Part shown: in pieces, positions 3,765 to 5,203 of the stretch
Numbering within the stretch: the stretch's first letter is position 1
Layout of the letters: each line of letters opens with the position of its first letter
Source: JBOGEB01 sp050743125
Lineage (GTDB): Bacteria; Actinomycetota; Nitriliruptoria; Euzebyales; Egibacteraceae
Length of the DNA stretch: 5,203 bases
Direction of reading: 5' to 3'
NCBI GenBank assembly: GCA_050743125.1
Contig: JBOGEB010000256.1
Span: forward strand, 1-5,203
The notes under the pieces: model-generated
What the model was told of the DNA's origin: nothing
The model's input: only the letters and a program-made list of their open reading frames with translations
Databases searched by the model: none
Translations under genes and position numbers: made by a program

Positions 3765-5203
3765 TCACGGGTTAAACGAGCCGGATGGACGATCGGTCTC
3801 AGAGCGAGCGAAGTACTCGAGCAGGAGCGGGTGGACGAAGATATAGCTGCCCCCATTCCTGCGGAGAAAGCGGTACTGGGTCGCGCGGTTGAGGAAGAGA
3901 ATGTAGCGCAATGGGGCGGAGCCGCGGTAGGCGAGCAAACAGCGCAAGGCGAAATGTCGCAGATAGGCCCGCCCACCGTAGATCAACGCGAGGACCAATC
4001 CGACAACCAACCCGAAGACCAGCCCATAACGCCACCCGAAGACCCACCCAGAACGCAACCCGGCGATCAACCCGACGCGCACGTCCCGGAGACCGCTCTG
4101 CCCGAAGGCGGGCACGCTGACCAGGACGGTGAACACCCAGACGACCGCCCAGACGCCCAACCCGACCCCAAGACCAGAAACCGCCGATCTGTGGATCCCT
4201 TGATTGGGGGTGACGCGCTTTTCGGCAAGCTCGGCGACAGGTGCGGCGGCCAGCCCGTTGGCCAGCGCGTTAATCAGCACGACACCGAACATGACGGCCA
4301 GACCGACGACCAGACCGCCGACCACCCTGGAGAACGGTTTACTGCTAACGCTGAGCAGACCGATAAGCAGACCAATGATCTGCCCGCTCCTCAACCCGGT
4401 CCGTAGCCCGAAGCCCAGTCCGTCGCCCAGCCCAAGGCGCAGCCTTGACCGCAGCGTTGACCATGACCAGTCAAGCTGCTCAACCGGATCAATGGCTGAA
4501 CGAGCACCAGCCACCCTGTCACCACGGATCGGCTCGTAGGCCCGTCCCACGACGGTAGTGAGCAGACCGACAACCAAACCGACGGCCAGACCGACGACCA
4601 GACCGACGACCAGAGCGTTGATCAGAGGGTCGGGCGGAGAATCCGGCTTGATGAAGCGCGCGCCTAGTGTGAAGACCGACCCGAAGCCCAGGCCGACCAA
4701 CAGGGCTGGCCAGGCCCAGCGAAGCTCTTCAACCGGAGTAACAGCTACCCGAGCACCCGCCGTAACGTCACCGTGGACCAACGTATAGGCCCGCCCGACG
4801 CCCATGGTGACCAGACCGACGACCAGTCCAGGGACCGGTCCGAAGCCCAGTCCGAAGCCCACTCCGGAACCTAACCCCAGCCCTATCCACGGCCAGCGAG
4901 GCCTTCCCCCCGGCACATAGGGCTTCCCGCCGCCGACGGCGACCAACGCAAAAACCAGGCCGGCGAGCAGGCCGGCGACCAGCCCGGTGAGCGGCCCGGT
5001 GAGCGGCCCGGCGACCAGTCCGGCGACCGGCCAAGCGATCAGCCCGACGACCAGCCCGACGAGCAGGCCGCCGACCAACCAGCTCAACAGCGCCGGTATG
5101 AGGATTACCAGCCACCGCTGGGTGGCGGTGGGCAGCCAGTCCGGTTGCAGCCGGTCGAGATCAAACTCGGTTTGGCCGTGATCGCGCAGCGACCGAGCAA
5201 GCC
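3765..5203 (-). CDS. C-terminal part of a NACHT/STAND-type NTPase with glycine-rich membrane region (partial)
   Basis: The leftward gene enters from the right edge and ends in TGA at 3765-3767; 478 residues are visible. A TTG at 5087 could look like a start, but the frame stays open for 38 more codons to the edge (LARSLRDHGQTEFDLDRLQP, then DWLP), so the true start lies outside. Numbering from 5087: residues 5-50 and 156-180 are VVGL/VAGL-rich hydrophobic segments like stacked membrane helices; a 29-residue module GRAY...GD...AGAR...PVE.L.W.W occurs at 98-126 and 181-209 (17 identities); TPNQGIHRSA is at 293-302; more hydrophobic helices lie at 304-325 and 356-370; the tail has FLRRNGGSYIFVHPLLLEYF (407-426). 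I recognise this as the C-terminal half of actinobacterial NACHT NTPases with membrane segments. The NTPase core is not in view, so the name rests on these C-terminal motifs. Such proteins are candidates for phage sensing or membrane-acting immunity. One TTA codon lies at 4872-4874. Confidence 0.75.
   Translation of the reverse strand, partial: LARSLRDHGQTEFDLDRLQPDWLPTATQRWLVILIPALLSWLVGGLLVGLVVGLIAWPVAGLVAGPLTGPLTGLVAGLLAGLVFALVAVGGGKPYVPGGRPRWPWIGLGLGSGVGFGLGFGPVPGLVVGLVTMGVGRAYTLVHGDVTAGARVAVTPVEELRWAWPALLVGLGFGSVFTLGARFIKPDSPPDPLINALVVGLVVGLAVGLVVGLLTTVVGRAYEPIRGDRVAGARSAIDPVEQLDWSWSTLRSRLRLGLGDGLGFGLRTGLRSGQIIGLLIGLLSVSSKPFSRVVGGLVVGLAVMFGVVLINALANGLAAAPVAELAEKRVTPNQGIHRSAVSGLGVGLGVWAVVWVFTVLVSVPAFGQSGLRDVRVGLIAGLRSGWVFGWRYGLVFGLVVGLVLALIYGGRAYLRHFALRCLLAYRGSAPLRYILFLNRATQYRFLRRNGGSYIFVHPLLLEYFARSETDRPSGSFNP
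4561..4620. repeat. Five 12-bp near-tandem repeats within the NACHT-like gene
   Basis: Five consecutive 12-bp units of consensus accagaccgacg (plus strand) fill this stretch. A 29-bp core (4586-4614) is perfectly periodic. On the coding strand the units encode the tetrapeptide repeat of NALVVGLVVGLAVGLVVGLL. The 12-bp unit keeps the frame, so unit gain or loss would lengthen or shorten the membrane helix by four residues. Confidence 0.75.
4960..5079. repeat. Ten 12-bp near-tandem repeats within the NACHT-like gene
   Basis: Ten consecutive 12-bp units resembling ccggcgaccagc occupy exactly 120 bp, with two adjacent identical copies of ccggtgagcggc (4984-4995, 4996-5007). On the coding strand they give a run of four-residue steps such as LVAG, PLTG and LVVG, forming the first hydrophobic block of the membrane region. 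The array may reflect expansion by slippage or recombination. Confidence 0.7.

Noticed and set aside
3720..4406. Rightward 228-residue frame rich in Asp, Gln, Pro and Thr opposite the NACHT-like gene
   Set aside because: Its low-complexity repeats are the complement of the VVGL codons; the minus frame has the recognisable motifs and stays open to the edge.
5085..5087. TTG at 5087 as the start of a 440-residue membrane protein
   Set aside because: The frame continues open for 38 codons to the edge with family-like sequence, and no ribosome binding site precedes the TTG.
3960..5090. CRISPR array, suggested by regular repeats
   Set aside because: The 12-bp units have no spacers and follow the codon phase of a membrane protein.

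Overview
The window is GC-rich DNA with strongly G/C-biased third codon positions, polypurine ribosome binding sites (GGAGGT, AAAGGGG) and protein families typical of high-GC actinobacteria. I read it as a Streptomyces-like or related actinomycete. It looks like an accessory stretch: short regulatory, toxin-antitoxin and STAND-type genes in mixed orientations, with two poorly filled gaps of about 400 bp.

Left part (1-2241). A doubtful start of a leftward gene runs off the left edge, followed by a strong GC-rich hairpin (165-205). Next is a 77-residue leftward ORF (282-515) with a very good ribosome binding site. It is divergent from, and only 23 bp away from, a rightward gene for a 394-residue XRE-type helix-turn-helix regulator with a helical, TPR-like C-terminal half (539-1723). 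The regulator's 3' end overlaps by 22 bp the 3' end of a leftward NUDIX hydrolase (1702-2241) with a perfect Nudix box. The regulator and hydrolase are probably a functional neighbourhood, but no substrate or target can be read from the sequence.

Middle (2242-3362). A 436-bp gap holds a perfect 14-bp tandem duplication and a 20-bp-spaced direct repeat. It is followed by a type II toxin-antitoxin operon: a ribbon-helix-helix VapB-like antitoxin (2678-2938) overlapping by 14 bp a PIN-domain VapC-like toxin (2925-3362). Interleaved inverted repeats sit just upstream of the antitoxin start and are a candidate autoregulatory operator.

Right part (3363-5203). A 402-bp gap with two small hairpins separates vapC from a leftward gene that enters from the right edge. 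The 478 visible residues are the C-terminal part of what I recognise as an actinobacterial NACHT/STAND-type NTPase. It has a long glycine-rich membrane region built of VVGL-like tetrapeptides, two copies of a GRAY...GD...AGAR...PVE.L.W.W module, an NQGI.RSA motif and a conserved aromatic C-terminal tail. The reading frame is open through the right edge, so an apparent start at 5087 is not the real one. The membrane region is encoded by 12-bp near-tandem DNA repeats. NACHT proteins of this kind are candidates for antiphage defence. Together with vapBC this suggests, but does not prove, a defence-type accessory region.
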